From NCBI GenBank assembly GCA_965115995.1, contig OZ220472.1:3534001-3598000 (forward strand): 64,000 bases of DNA, read 5' to 3'. Shown here one piece after another: positions 25,874 through 35,418 of this stretch. Source of the DNA: Poriferisodalis sp026713105 (GTDB lineage: Bacteria > Actinomycetota > Acidimicrobiia > Acidimicrobiales > Poriferisodalaceae). Both the position numbers and the translations under genes were made by a program. The notes under the pieces were generated by a model. The model saw only the letters and a program-made list of their open reading frames with translations. It was not told where the DNA came from and did no database searches. Every line of letters starts with the position of its first letter. Position 1 is the first letter of the stretch.

Positions 25874-25894
25874 GTGTAACACCGAGTGATACAC
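25874..25894. promoter_or_regulatory. Palindromic operator upstream of vapBC
   Basis: GTGTAACAC (perfect palindrome around the central A) and GTGATACAC lie 12 bp apart, centre to centre, immediately before the vapB start and within the 96-bp region shared with the divergent CWB2 gene. Autoregulation of toxin-antitoxin operons through such sites is common. A similar GGTGTAACACC lies before the DUF222-HNH gene at 61,849. Confidence 0.45.
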
Positions 25895-25962
25895 CGAGCG
25901 GCCCGGCGGGGATGAACCGCCTGAGCCATCCCATGTGCGAGGCTCGTGGTCTGATCTTTCAC

Positions 25963-28758
25963 ATGAAGCGGAAGAAGGGCCGCGCCCTAGCGGCAATTGC
26001 TGCCGCGCTCTTCGCGGCCACGGTGCTGGCTGCGGTGGGCGGCCCGCCGGTCAACGCTGCGAACACCTCCGGCGAAGAACTCATCGACACCAACAACGAC
26101 GGCATCGGCGACACCCGAGAGTTCGCCGGCTCCCACCGCTACAACACCGCCGTCGACCTCGCCCAGCGCTTCGCGGACGACGCACGCGACCTCTCCACCG
26201 TCATCATCGCCTCAGGCGAGACCCAAGTCGATGCCGTCTCTGCCGCCGGCCTCGCGGGCCACCTGCGAGCCCCGATCCTGCTCACCCGCTCGGGACAGCT
26301 GCCCCACAACGTCGCCCGCTTCATCGAAGAGCACGGCATATTCAAGGTCGTCATCGTCGGCGGCACCGCCGTCATCCCCAACACCATCAAGACCGCCATC
26401 GAAGACCTGGACACACGCCCCACGGTCGAACGACTCTCCGGCGCCGACCGCTACGCCACCGCCGCCGCCATCAGCGACGCCATCGACGGAGCCGCCCCAT
26501 CGTGGTGCGGCTCCAGCCAGCGGGCGGCCATTCTCGTCAACGGCGGCGACGTCGGGCGTTCCGACGCGATCATCATCGGCCCGCTGGCGTACCGGCTGGA
26601 CATGCCGATCCTGCTCACCGAGCTGCGCACGCTGCCGGCCTCCACTCGCAAATTCATCACCGACAACAAGATCCAGCGGGTCGTCATCGTGGGCAGCGAC
26701 GCCGCCGTGTCCGAGCGCGTCCGCACCTCCCTGGTCAACGACCTCGACGTGGTCACGGTACGTCGCATTGCCGGCGGCACTGCAGCAGCCACCTCGGTCG
26801 CCGTGGCTCAAGAGATGCTGGGCAACTGCGGCTCCGAGCTGGGCACCAACTTCGACATGGTGGCCTTGGTGAACCGCGACGCCTCGGCCGACGGCATCGC
26901 GGCCGCGCCCACACTCGGCCGTGGCCTCGGCAACGCTGGCCCGGTCCCGATCCTGCTCGTCGGAAGCAGCCTGCCCTCGGAAGTCCGCAACTATCTCGCT
27001 GCCACTCCCGAGACCCGCTCAGGCCGTGACACGCACATGAGCATCCTGGCCGTCGGCGGCACGGCCGTGGTCAGCAGGACCGTCATGGACCGGGCCGTGG
27101 CGGCGGCGCGCACAGCGGTCGGTCTCACGGCGAAGATCCGGGTCGACATCGACCCGCTCACCGGTGAGTACGAGACCCACACCACCGGCGGCGTCACCGG
27201 CGGCGTGTTCACGGTGACCTTCAGCGACGACGTGGCCCACCCGCCGGCCAACGGCTCCGTCAGAGACACGGTGCTCGACCCCACGATGTACCGCATCAAC
27301 GGACGCCGCATCGCCGGTGTCACCTCGGGAAGCACCAGCGACGAGCCGATCGAACTCGTCGACCGCATCTACATCACCGATCGCACGGTCACCATCAGGC
27401 TGTCGCACATCCTCGAGCCCGGCGACACCATCACGGTGCTCGGAGGCGCCAGGGTGGGCGCGGGAGGCGACCTGCGCCGTCTCGAGCGCACATCGCTCAC
27501 GCTGCCCAAGCTCACGCCCCAGACCGACCGCTTCGCGCCCAAAGTCGACGTCCTCGGCGTGGCGGGCATGCAGACGTTCCGGGTGTTCATCACCGAGCCG
27601 AACCTGATCCACAACGAGCTGACCGGTGTCGAGCGGGACACTTACCTCCGCATCACCGGTTTCCGCAACCGCGACATCAGCATCGACAGCACCACCCTGG
27701 TCGCCTGGCCCGACGGGCCCTCGCCCGGCCGCCACACCGCCACGCACGCGGTCGACGTGACCGTCAGCACACCGCTGGTCAAGGGCGACTCGATCATCGT
27801 CGCACGCAAGGCGGTGATCGACGAACGGGGCACCGGCAACGCGCTGCACCGCTTGGTGGTGCCCGAGCCGAAGGAGCCCGGCAAGTTCGAGATAGCGGGC
27901 GTTTTCGTCGGCAACCAGGTGAACACGATCAGCCAGGCCACGGCGACGATCAGCACTCCGGACCCGAACCCGGTGTCGAAGATGTGCGTCACCGCCCGCC
28001 CGACCGGCACGGCCGCTGGCGCCAACGGCAACGACTGGGTCATCTTCGGCTACGACGACCGCCCAGGCGCCGACGGGGTGGCTAAGGCGGAAAGCACCAA
28101 CGCCTTCACCATCGACGTTGTCGTCGATGCGAACAACAAGATCATCAACTACCTGATCTCCGAGCGCACCCCCGCCCGGGACATCGGCCGCGTGGCAAAC
28201 CTGCTCGACCTCGCCTCAGCGCTGAACAGCAACTCGACGTTCAGATCGAACTTCACGGTCGATTACGTCCGAGCCGACGACTGTGTCACCAAGGCCGATC
28301 CCACCGATACCAAGAACACGCCGCTCGGTGCGACCGATGCGGCTGGCGTGAAATTCAGCCGCGGCGTCTCGGCGGTGGGCGTGCGCGTCAAGTTCAACGA
28401 CGCCGTGCAGAGCCTCACCGGAACCGGCGACCCGTACGACATCGAAACCGATCTGGTGCGGCTGGGTTCGACCGGCTACGAGAGCGAGCTGAACTTCTCG
28501 GCCCCGACCGACGAAGTGTTCATCACCTACTGGGCATCCGACGCCCAGGCACTGCCGCACCGCACCGCATTCCGCATCATCATGCCCGGCCGTGCGACGA
28601 ACTACTACGACGCCGACGACGACCCGACAACCGGCCTCGAGGGCACACCCAGCGGTCGCCTGGCGCTGAGCAGTTTCCGGCCGGACAGCAGCCTGAAGCC
28701 CCAAGCGCAAACCGCCGAAGAGATCACCGAACGCGTCGACCGCCTGTTCCCGTCGTAG
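25963..28758 (+). CDS. Exported CWB2 surface protein A (with signal peptide)
   Basis: 931 residues. Signal peptide M-K-R-K-K-G-R-A-L-A-A-I then AAALFAATVLAAV, mature start near A-A-N-T-S-G-E-E-L-I-D-T-N-N-D-G. Three cell-wall-binding type 2 (PF04122-like) repeats follow to about residue 385, each with an R-Y-x-T-A start and an I-V-G-G-T-A-V-type end. A long variable beta-rich region comes next, and a C-terminus containing F-R-P-D-S-S-L-K-P plus ~20 extra residues. CWB2 repeats bind anionic wall polymers in Clostridioides. It is paralogous to the proteins at 32,166, 43,203, 48,436 and 48,977, but lacks their 3' hairpin block. It faces HNH copy 2 tail-to-tail. Confidence 0.85.
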   Translation: MKRKKGRALAAIAAALFAATVLAAVGGPPVNAANTSGEELIDTNNDGIGDTREFAGSHRYNTAVDLAQRFADDARDLSTVIIASGETQVDAVSAAGLAGHLRAPILLTRSGQLPHNVARFIEEHGIFKVVIVGGTAVIPNTIKTAIEDLDTRPTVERLSGADRYATAAAISDAIDGAAPSWCGSSQRAAILVNGGDVGRSDAIIIGPLAYRLDMPILLTELRTLPASTRKFITDNKIQRVVIVGSDAAVSERVRTSLVNDLDVVTVRRIAGGTAAATSVAVAQEMLGNCGSELGTNFDMVALVNRDASADGIAAAPTLGRGLGNAGPVPILLVGSSLPSEVRNYLAATPETRSGRDTHMSILAVGGTAVVSRTVMDRAVAAARTAVGLTAKIRVDIDPLTGEYETHTTGGVTGGVFTVTFSDDVAHPPANGSVRDTVLDPTMYRINGRRIAGVTSGSTSDEPIELVDRIYITDRTVTIRLSHILEPGDTITVLGGARVGAGGDLRRLERTSLTLPKLTPQTDRFAPKVDVLGVAGMQTFRVFITEPNLIHNELTGVERDTYLRITGFRNRDISIDSTTLVAWPDGPSPGRHTATHAVDVTVSTPLVKGDSIIVARKAVIDERGTGNALHRLVVPEPKEPGKFEIAGVFVGNQVNTISQATATISTPDPNPVSKMCVTARPTGTAAGANGNDWVIFGYDDRPGADGVAKAESTNAFTIDVVVDANNKIINYLISERTPARDIGRVANLLDLASALNSNSTFRSNFTVDYVRADDCVTKADPTDTKNTPLGATDAAGVKFSRGVSAVGVRVKFNDAVQSLTGTGDPYDIETDLVRLGSTGYESELNFSAPTDEVFITYWASDAQALPHRTAFRIIMPGRATNYYDADDDPTTGLEGTPSGRLALSSFRPDSSLKPQAQTAEEITERVDRLFPS

Positions 28759-28759
28759 T

Positions 28760-30574
28760 TCAGCATCGCAACACGCCGGGCAGTCGGGCGTCGAGCAGTG
28801 GGGTGTCGAGCGCCAGTGCGTCGGCTGATTGGTTTGGGGTGTCGGGCAGCAGGGTGTTGGCCGGCTGGTGTGGAGTGTCGGGCAGCAGGGTGTCGGCCGG
28901 CTCGTGTGGGGCGGCGGGCTCCACAGCCTCGAGCGGCAGGGTGTCGATCGGCAGGGTGTTGGCTGGCTGGTGTGGAGTGTCGGGCAGCAGGGTGTCGGCC
29001 GGCTCGTGTGGGGTGTCAGCCGGCTGGTTCTCGGGGAGGGGCGGTGCGAGCCGGTAGCGGCTGTCGCGGATGATGACCCGCCAGTTGTGGTCGTGGATGC
29101 GGTCGTGACAGAACCAGCACACCAGCACGAGGTTGTCGAGCCGGGTCTTGCCGCGGCACTGCCAGGGAATGATGTGGTGGGCTTCGCATTCGTCGGGTGG
29201 TGCGCCGCAGCCGATGCATTCGCGGTCGCGGGCGATCAGGGCGCGTCGTTGTGCGGCGGTGGGCGCTCGGGCGGGCGTGGTCTCATACAGCGGTGTGAGT
29301 TTGTCGCCGAACAACACCACGGAGAGATCGGAATTGCACATGAGCCGCTCGACCGTGCTGGCCGGAATGGGCCCGGCGCCGGCGATCTCGGCGATGCCGC
29401 CGGGTTCTCCGAGCAGCAGGTCGAGGTCGGCACGAACGATGATCTGAGCGGCTGGCGCCCGATGCGGCGTAGCTGCCGGTGGAGCGTCGGCCACGGATAT
29501 GCCTGCCGGTGGCATGTCGGCGGTTGGCGCAAGCTCGGACGCGGCTTCGGTATGTGTGGGCACCGGTGAGGCGTCGTTGGTTGGCGTGGCTGCCGTCGGC
29601 GTGTGGGTAGCGGGTGCGAGATCCGGCGCGGTATCGCTGTGAGCGTCGATCGCTGTACGTACGTCGCTGGTTGGCGCGTTTGCCATCGGCGTATCGGCGG
29701 CGGGTGTAGATGCCGGTGGGGTGTCGTTAGGCGGCGCGGTGGCCGGCGCGTTTACCGCCGCGGGCGCAGGCGTGGAAGCAGTTACGGCTTGGTCGAGGGC
29801 GTCGGCCATGCGCTGGTCGCGGGTGCGGACCGCCTCGCTGTCGGTGCGGCGAGCCCCGCCGCTGCCAGCCCCGCTGGTCTCAGCCCCGCCGCTGCCAGCC
29901 CCGCCGGCCTCAGCCCCGCCGGTTCCGCCATTGCGCGCACGTCGGCGGTCGGATTGGCGCAGCAGCTCGGCCTGGCGGTGGAGACGGTTCTGGATGCGTG
30001 CACCCATTTCGGCGTCGAACGAACCGCGCATCTGCACCGAGCCGTCCTCGCCGTTCCAAAAGCGCACATGGCGATTGCGCCGGTTGCGGCGATGCTGCGC
30101 TGCGAGCTCGTCGCCGTGCTGATGCCGGAGAGTCCAGCGCTGTGCGGCCTTCGCGAACTCGTCTGGCGGAAGCGCCCTCGCCTGCTCCACGAGCTCGGCG
30201 TCGTCTTGGACTGCCTGGGGGCTGGTGCTGCGTGCGGCCCGGGCCAGCCGTGCGGCGTTCGCGAGGCTGATCTCTCCCTGGGACACCCCGTCACGGGCTG
30301 CCGGTATCTGCTCGAGCTCCGCATCGGTGCGCACGTTGCGCGCAGCCTCAGACCGCGACACGCCGCCGAGCTGGTTCAGCAGCCCGGCCCCGCCATCGCC
30401 GTGTTGTTCGCGTTGCGCAACCAGTGACGCTGCTTTGGTCTCGAGCAGCTCGACGCGGCTGCGCAGCGCCTTGGCCAGCCCCAGCGTTCGGCGAAGCTCG
30501 CCGGTGGGCGTTTGGTCGACGGCCCCGACCGCTGCGCTGAGGTGTTCCAGCGCCTGCTGCACCTGAGAGAACAT
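28760..30574 (-). CDS. DUF222 / HNH endonuclease domain protein, copy 2
   Basis: 604 residues. DUF222 region at residues ~10-230, HNH module near residue 470: R-D-R-E-C-I-G-C-G-A, C-E-A-H-H-I-I-P-W-Q-C, R-L-D-N-L-V-L-V-C-W-F-C-H-D-R-I-H. Between them lies a ~180-residue Thr/Pro/Ala linker, and the C-terminal ~90 residues are a tandem repeat (A-D-T-L-L-P-D-T-P-H-Q-P; DNA repeat 28,830-29,040). A second repeat (G-S-G-G-A-E) is at 29,860-29,925. It ends 1 bp from the stop of the convergent CWB2 gene A. Confidence 0.85.
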   Translation of the reverse strand: MFSQVQQALEHLSAAVGAVDQTPTGELRRTLGLAKALRSRVELLETKAASLVAQREQHGDGGAGLLNQLGGVSRSEAARNVRTDAELEQIPAARDGVSQGEISLANAARLARAARSTSPQAVQDDAELVEQARALPPDEFAKAAQRWTLRHQHGDELAAQHRRNRRNRHVRFWNGEDGSVQMRGSFDAEMGARIQNRLHRQAELLRQSDRRRARNGGTGGAEAGGAGSGGAETSGAGSGGARRTDSEAVRTRDQRMADALDQAVTASTPAPAAVNAPATAPPNDTPPASTPAADTPMANAPTSDVRTAIDAHSDTAPDLAPATHTPTAATPTNDASPVPTHTEAASELAPTADMPPAGISVADAPPAATPHRAPAAQIIVRADLDLLLGEPGGIAEIAGAGPIPASTVERLMCNSDLSVVLFGDKLTPLYETTPARAPTAAQRRALIARDRECIGCGAPPDECEAHHIIPWQCRGKTRLDNLVLVCWFCHDRIHDHNWRVIIRDSRYRLAPPLPENQPADTPHEPADTLLPDTPHQPANTLPIDTLPLEAVEPAAPHEPADTLLPDTPHQPANTLLPDTPNQSADALALDTPLLDARLPGVLRC

Positions 30575-30912
30575 ACGTTCACTCTATCAACCCCGTGTGA
30601 CATGCAAACGTATGTACGCAACATTCGACTGTTGCAGATCTATGACAGGCGAATCTCGAGTGCGCTTGGGATCGACCCGTTGCGAGAGTTCACTGCGAAT
30701 AACGAGCGAACCTGCCCGACGTGAACCGCGTTCATGAATCACGCGCAAGTGATGACAAAACCGCAGGTCAAAGCACGATTTCGGCCGGCAGACAGCTACC
30801 CGAGGCTTTGAACGCCAGAACCAACGTCACAGCCCCGAGCTTACAATTGCGTTGTCTATTGGCTCCCTACGGGCTGGAACAGCTCGAGCCTGCACAGGAA
30901 ACCAGCCTCACC
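30575..30912. other. Intergenic region upstream of HNH copy 2 and a small gene
   Basis: 338 bp between divergent genes. The HNH-proximal part contains GTGTGACATGCAAACGTATG, reminiscent of the TGACA-containing sequences before the other HNH genes. The frame of the following small gene is open from 30,721, but those residues look random and ATG 30,913 is preferred. Nothing else is recognised. Confidence 0.4.
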
Positions 30913-31155
30913 ATGTCTGCACCGATTGTTGCAGGACGTTCTCTGGACGAACTGCCAAGCTACGCCGCCGACCCCGAAGATGTCGATGTCGTTCATCTCA
31001 CGGACAGCGACGTTGAAGACCTCGTAGCCGAGGCGCTCGAAGCCGCTGGCTGTACTCGCGATGAGCTTGAAGCACAAGCCTGTGAAGGCCAGTTCACGAG
31101 CGAATTGGCCCGCCGCATGTGGTTCTTGGTCTCATCCTTTGACCCAGCAACCTGA
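30913..31155 (+). CDS. Small acidic hypothetical protein, possible antitoxin of a two-gene unit
   Basis: An 80-residue acidic protein: I-V-A-G-R-S-L-D-E-L-P-S-Y-A, then D-V-V-H-L-T-D-S-D-V-E-D-L-V-A-E-A-L-E-A-A-G-C-T and a helical end (R-R-M-W-F-L-V-S-S-F). I do not recognise a family. It overlaps the next gene by 17 bp and precedes it, as antitoxins often do. That is only a positional argument. Confidence 0.45.
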   Translation: MSAPIVAGRSLDELPSYAADPEDVDVVHLTDSDVEDLVAEALEAAGCTRDELEAQACEGQFTSELARRMWFLVSSFDPAT

Positions 31156-31780
31156 TCTTGAGAAAGAGGCCCACAAGTTCGCCCGCGAGCTGATCGGCCT
31201 GCTGAACAGCACCGTCACGACCGGGATTCGCCTCAGCACCCACATCGACCAACACGGGAACGCTGTCATTGACTTCCGCGACCCGTCAAGTTCCGAGCTG
31301 GGTGCGGTAATTCCGATGAAGATCGGCCGGAAGCCGGCCCGCTTCGGGCTGCGCGTCCAGCACACCCTCACACTTGAAGACGGAACGGGTTACCTACGCA
31401 ACTCCAAGAGCGTGCACGCCCTCACCATGGCTAACGGCGATCCCATTCTCACGTACGACTTCGTACGTGACCCACCCAATCGGTACCCCGAAGCACATCT
31501 CCACATCGAACGGGACGCCGCAACACTCCAAGAGTTGCTCAACACAGCCGGCAAGTCCTCGCGCCCCTCCGAACGGCTCCACCTACCCGTCGGCGGGCGA
31601 CGCTTCCGCCCAAGCCTCGAAGACCTGATCGAGTTCTGCATTCTTGAAGAACTTGTGGATTCTCACGACGGGTGGGAAGCAGTGCTGCGCGAGGCACGAG
31701 ACCGGTTCTATGCCTTCCAACTGAAAGCAGCCGTGCGACAGCATCCTGAAGCCGCACGGGAAGCCCTACAGGGACTCTAA
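31139..31780 (+). CDS. Hypothetical protein of a two-gene unit
   Basis: About 213 residues from TTG 31,139 (T-Q-Q-P-D-L-E-K-E-A-H-K-F-A-R-E-L). Mixed alpha/beta: a strand-rich core (A-V-I-D-F-R-D-P-S-S-S-E-L-G-A-V-I-P-M, L-R-V-Q-H-T-L-T-L-E-D-G-T-G-Y-L) is followed by E-A-H-L-H-I-E-R-D and a helical tail with E-D-L-I-E-F-C-I-L-E-E-L-V. The protein is cytoplasmic and of unknown family. The preceding gene overlaps it, so the two are likely co-translated. The unit sits between an HNH gene and a leaderless CWB2 cassette, in a stretch full of toxin-antitoxin-like genes. Confidence 0.5.
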   Translation: MTQQPDLEKEAHKFARELIGLLNSTVTTGIRLSTHIDQHGNAVIDFRDPSSSELGAVIPMKIGRKPARFGLRVQHTLTLEDGTGYLRNSKSVHALTMANGDPILTYDFVRDPPNRYPEAHLHIERDAATLQELLNTAGKSSRPSERLHLPVGGRRFRPSLEDLIEFCILEELVDSHDGWEAVLREARDRFYAFQLKAAVRQHPEAAREALQGL

Positions 31781-32165
31781 GCCGCTACCGCGCGTCCGCC
31801 TTGGCTGGCTTTCTGAACTTGATCTCGCGCTCAGCCGATCACTCCGGCAGCGTTGAGCCAGATCGGCGCCGCAGCCGGCACGCTGGCTCGCTTCGCGGGC
31901 GAATTCGAGTGTCACGCCGTACGTAACGAAGACGTAAGACGGCTTCGAAAAACTAGGACTATCGGACTCTGACAGCACGTCTCGTTACAACCTGTCCAAC
32001 CAAGCCGCCAGCCCTCGGTCGGACGACAACCTTCAAGTTAGACTTCACGGTTGAGAATGTGCGCGCCGTGCGCGGTATCAAGCCCAAGATCCGGGTATCC
32101 GTCGAAATTGCCGCCATCTTGAGGCAGCAAATCCTGCAACTCGGCCGCTCAGAGCGACAAAAAAG
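31781..32165 (+). other. 5' flank of leaderless CWB2 copy B
   Basis: 385 bp without a convincing gene. From about 31,880 it aligns with the 5' flank of copy C (43,204-43,480, minus strand). Shared blocks include CACGCCGTACGTAACG, TGACAGCACGT/A and ATCAAGCCCAAGATCCGG-like sequence. In C this flank has an open frame; here it is interrupted by stops, so it is decayed or non-coding. The paired ACGTAA motif lies at 31,921-31,937. Confidence 0.6.
31921..31937 (+). promoter_or_regulatory. ACGTAA-N5-ACGTAA motif, copy B
   Basis: ACGTAACGAAGACGTAA, a direct repeat with 11-bp period, 229 bp before the first conserved codon of CWB2 copy B. Equivalent motifs stand before copies C and D and before the tyrosine recombinase. 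It could be a recombinase site or a regulator operator. Confidence 0.5.
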
Positions 32166-35100
32166 CTGATCGACACGAACGGCGACGGGGTTCCCGACGC
32201 GCGTGCGTTCGCCGGCTCCCACCGCTACAACACTGCGGTGGCGCTCGCTAAGCGTTTCGCCGCTGATGAGGGCTCGATTTCCTCGGTGATCATCGCCTCG
32301 GGCGAGTCCCAGGTCGATGCAGTGACTGCCGCTGGTCTGGCTGGCAATCTGAACGCACCAGTGCTGCTGACGCGTTCGAACCAGTTGCCCCACAACGTGG
32401 CGCGGTTCATCGCCGAGCAGAACGTCACCGACGTGGTTGTGGTTGGCGGCACCGCTGCGGTGCCTGACGCGATCGTGACGGCGATCGAGAGCTTGGACTC
32501 ACGCCCGAGCGTGGAGCGCGTCTCGGGTGCTGATCGCTACGCGACCGCTGCTGCGATCGGCGACCGCCTGGGCGGCCCGAACCCGACATGGTGCAACTCG
32601 ACGCAGCCCGCTGCGATCCTGGTCAACGGCAGCGACGCCGGACGCGCGGACGCGATCGCGATCGGTCCGTTGGCGTTCAGCTTGGGTCTGCCGATCCTGC
32701 TGACGGCGGCCGACGAGGTACCGGAGTCAACTGAGGCGTTCTTGGCAGATAATAAGGTCGAGCGCGTCGTGATCATCGGCGGCGTGAGCGCAGTATCGAA
32801 AGACGTGGTCACCACGCTGGTTGAAGACATCGGCGTGGTCACCACTCGCCGAATTGACGGCGGCTCGGCTGTTGCGACGTCGGTAATGATCGCCAAGGAG
32901 ATGCTCGGCAATTGCGCCAGCGTGCTGCAGACCAACAAGGACATGGTCGCCTTGGTGAACCGTGACGCCACAGCGGACGGCATCGCTGCTGCTCCGGTGC
33001 TGGGCCGCGGCCTCGGCGGCGACGGTCCGGTGCCGATCCTGCTCGTCGACGACGAACTGCCCGCTGCGGTTAGCGACTACCTGGCCTCCACGGCCGAGTC
33101 CCGTGTCGGGCATGGCAAGACGCATCAGGGCATCTTGGCGATCGGTGGCACTGCTGTGGTCAGCAACTCGGTGATGGCAGACGCCGTCGCCGCGGCGAAG
33201 ACCTCCAGTGCACTCACGGCGGAGATCAAGCCCGTGACGTATACCACTGCGACTCTTACCGCCACGAGGACCAGCGCTGCTACTGCCACCACCGACGACG
33301 ACTCAGCCTGCAGTTCTTCTGCTGTGCCTGCCAGCGCGGGGGCCGGCTCGTACTCGTGCCAGTTCGAGGTGACCTTCAGCGACGATGTCAAGATCCCGGC
33401 AGGGGTCGGTGCTGCAGATACTCACAGGACAGTCGCGGACCCGACCATGTACCGGATCAACGGGCGCCGTCTCGAGGCCAGCGCCGCGGGCGCTGCGCCC
33501 GCCGATGAGCCCACCTCTGTGCTCGATCTGGTGTTCGCCGCGGACCGCACCGTGACAATCACGCTGAGCCATCACTTGAAGGCCGGCGACACGATCACCG
33601 TAGACAACTCGCTCAATGAAGCACGCGGAGGCAGGCTCGGCGCTAACAGGGATCTGCGCAAGCTGGAACCGGCGTCGCTGACGCTGCCCGCCGTGTCGCT
33701 GCCACGCGACACGGCCCCGCCTGTTGTGGAGATTGTCGCCGTGCCGGGCCTGGGCTACTTCGACGTCATCGTCACGGAGCCGAATTTGGCAATCAACGAG
33801 CTCGGCGTAGTCAACAGCGCCGGCACGTTGACGGAAACCGGCAGCCTGATTTCTCGTTATGTCGACTTCACCGAGCGGCTGCTTCCCGCAGACGAGACCA
33901 TTGCTCCCACGACCGGTGCCAATGGGAACGCACCGGGAGCGGCTAACACGCCGCGCGTGATCGCGATCACCGGCATTGCGGGTTCGCAGCCGACGTCGAT
34001 GAGCGGCACCACCCGGATGCGTTTCACCATTGGGGTGACGAACCCGAACGCGGCGAACGGTGTGCTGCCGGACACTGGTACGACCCGCGACCAGGTCCCC
34101 AGTCCGGACAACAAGCTGCGTGCTGGTGACGTGATCACCATCAAAGGCAACGCATTCATCGACAGGTCTAACCAGCGCAGCCGTGCCGTGCAGTACAGGG
34201 TGCCGCAGGTCAAGACCAACACACCGGGGAATCACGGCACCGGTGACCTCGAGGTCCAACGCGTATCCATCGGTGACTACGTCCACACTGAGAACGCATC
34301 TGCGGTCTTCCCGGATACGACATCGTTGAACAGTCTGGAGATCACGGCGAAGCCGGCTGGTGTCGCTGCGGGCGCGGCCGGCAATAGCTGGGTCATCTAC
34401 GGCTACGACGACCGCACTGACGGTGCAACGAGCAGCTACACGTTCGACATCGACGTCAATGTCGATACCGCGAACCAGCGGATCAGTTACACCATCACCG
34501 ATGCGGTCCCGCGGGTGCCGCTTGTCGGTTCGCCCAACCCGGACGGACCGACTTTGGGGGATCTGGCGACGGCGCTGGTTTCCAACAACGACTTCAACGC
34601 CAACTTCGCTGTGGACTACGGATTGGATTCCGGACAGACGAAGGCCACTGCGCTTGGTGCCACTGTCCCGACGGGAGTCCACTTCGGCGATGACAACACC
34701 AATGAAATGGTAGGCAGGACCTCAGTCGGGGTCGTCGTCAAGTTCAACGCCCACATTTCAGGCCTGATCAACGACGACACCTCTGGGTCGGCATTCGCAG
34801 ATGGCACCACGAACGATGCTGCTCTCGCGTTCGACATCGCTCCGAGGTTCACGACAGGCCTAACCGAAGGGGCGCCGGCCACGGATCTCAATCCGGATGC
34901 CTATGACGTCACGTTCCAGGCCCCGGACGATGAGGTGCACATCTCGTACACCGCAAACAGCATGGCTGAGCTGCCGACACGGGCCGGGTTCCGCGTCATT
35001 GCCAGCGGGGTTGCGGTTGGCTACGCCGACGACACGCTCCGACGTGGCTACGGCTACACGGCCGTAGACCGTACGGTGCTCGTAGCGAACGATCCAGTTG

Positions 35101-35186
35101 GGGTTCATCCCGCCGTCACCGCGCCGCGGAGGAATGTGCGGGAACTGCTGCTTAACCTCGTGCCGGACAGCCGCATCAAGCCGTAG
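32166..35186 (+). CDS. CWB2 surface protein copy B, leaderless (candidate silent cassette)
   Basis: Homology to the exported paralogues starts exactly at C-T-G-A-T-C-G-A-C (L-I-D-T-N-G-D-G-V-P-D). Upstream in frame there is no signal peptide and no plausible start down to a stop codon at 32,052, so the first usable ATG (32,238) would give a cytoplasmic protein. Three CWB2 repeats span residues ~1-330. A variable region to ~residue 960 differs from A, D and E. The C-terminus is R-E-L-L-L-N-L-V-P-D-S-R-I-K-P. The frame is intact over 3 kb, which argues against simple decay. A 3' hairpin block follows. Confidence 0.75.
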   Translation: MIDTNGDGVPDARAFAGSHRYNTAVALAKRFAADEGSISSVIIASGESQVDAVTAAGLAGNLNAPVLLTRSNQLPHNVARFIAEQNVTDVVVVGGTAAVPDAIVTAIESLDSRPSVERVSGADRYATAAAIGDRLGGPNPTWCNSTQPAAILVNGSDAGRADAIAIGPLAFSLGLPILLTAADEVPESTEAFLADNKVERVVIIGGVSAVSKDVVTTLVEDIGVVTTRRIDGGSAVATSVMIAKEMLGNCASVLQTNKDMVALVNRDATADGIAAAPVLGRGLGGDGPVPILLVDDELPAAVSDYLASTAESRVGHGKTHQGILAIGGTAVVSNSVMADAVAAAKTSSALTAEIKPVTYTTATLTATRTSAATATTDDDSACSSSAVPASAGAGSYSCQFEVTFSDDVKIPAGVGAADTHRTVADPTMYRINGRRLEASAAGAAPADEPTSVLDLVFAADRTVTITLSHHLKAGDTITVDNSLNEARGGRLGANRDLRKLEPASLTLPAVSLPRDTAPPVVEIVAVPGLGYFDVIVTEPNLAINELGVVNSAGTLTETGSLISRYVDFTERLLPADETIAPTTGANGNAPGAANTPRVIAITGIAGSQPTSMSGTTRMRFTIGVTNPNAANGVLPDTGTTRDQVPSPDNKLRAGDVITIKGNAFIDRSNQRSRAVQYRVPQVKTNTPGNHGTGDLEVQRVSIGDYVHTENASAVFPDTTSLNSLEITAKPAGVAAGAAGNSWVIYGYDDRTDGATSSYTFDIDVNVDTANQRISYTITDAVPRVPLVGSPNPDGPTLGDLATALVSNNDFNANFAVDYGLDSGQTKATALGATVPTGVHFGDDNTNEMVGRTSVGVVVKFNAHISGLINDDTSGSAFADGTTNDAALAFDIAPRFTTGLTEGAPATDLNPDAYDVTFQAPDDEVHISYTANSMAELPTRAGFRVIASGVAVGYADDTLRRGYGYTAVDRTVLVANDPVGVHPAVTAPRRNVRELLLNLVPDSRIKP

Positions 35187-35202
35187 GGATCTGATCCCAC
35201 GA

Positions 35203-35292
35203 TTGGGCACTACCGCCTGATCAACGGCTGAGCCGGTCGCAAGGCTGGCAAGACCAAGAAGGACCCCGAGGCTCAGGCCCCGGGGTCCTTCG
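35203..35292 (+). terminator. Conserved 3' block and hairpin of copy B
   Basis: The sequence from GGGCACTACCGCCTGATCAA through the hairpin at 35,259-35,290 (AAGGACCCCGAGGC ... GCCCCGGGGTCCTT, one mismatch in a ~14-bp stem) is also found after copies C, D and E. A strong GC hairpin ending in CTT fits a terminator, and the block is also a homology anchor. Confidence 0.75.
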
Positions 35293-35418
35293 CGTCTGCC
35301 TTCGCTGATTCCGGTGGCGATGTTGTGACTGCTTTCAAAAGCACCGAAATTCACTTTGATGCCGGTATGCCGGCGTCTACGGTCAGCAACGCCGGCCCCC
35401 CCGACGCAGGAGCCCGCA

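Noticed and set aside
25843..25962. Upstream in-frame extension of CWB2 protein A
   Set aside because: It overlaps the start of vapB and the operator, and a perfect signal peptide begins at ATG 25,963.
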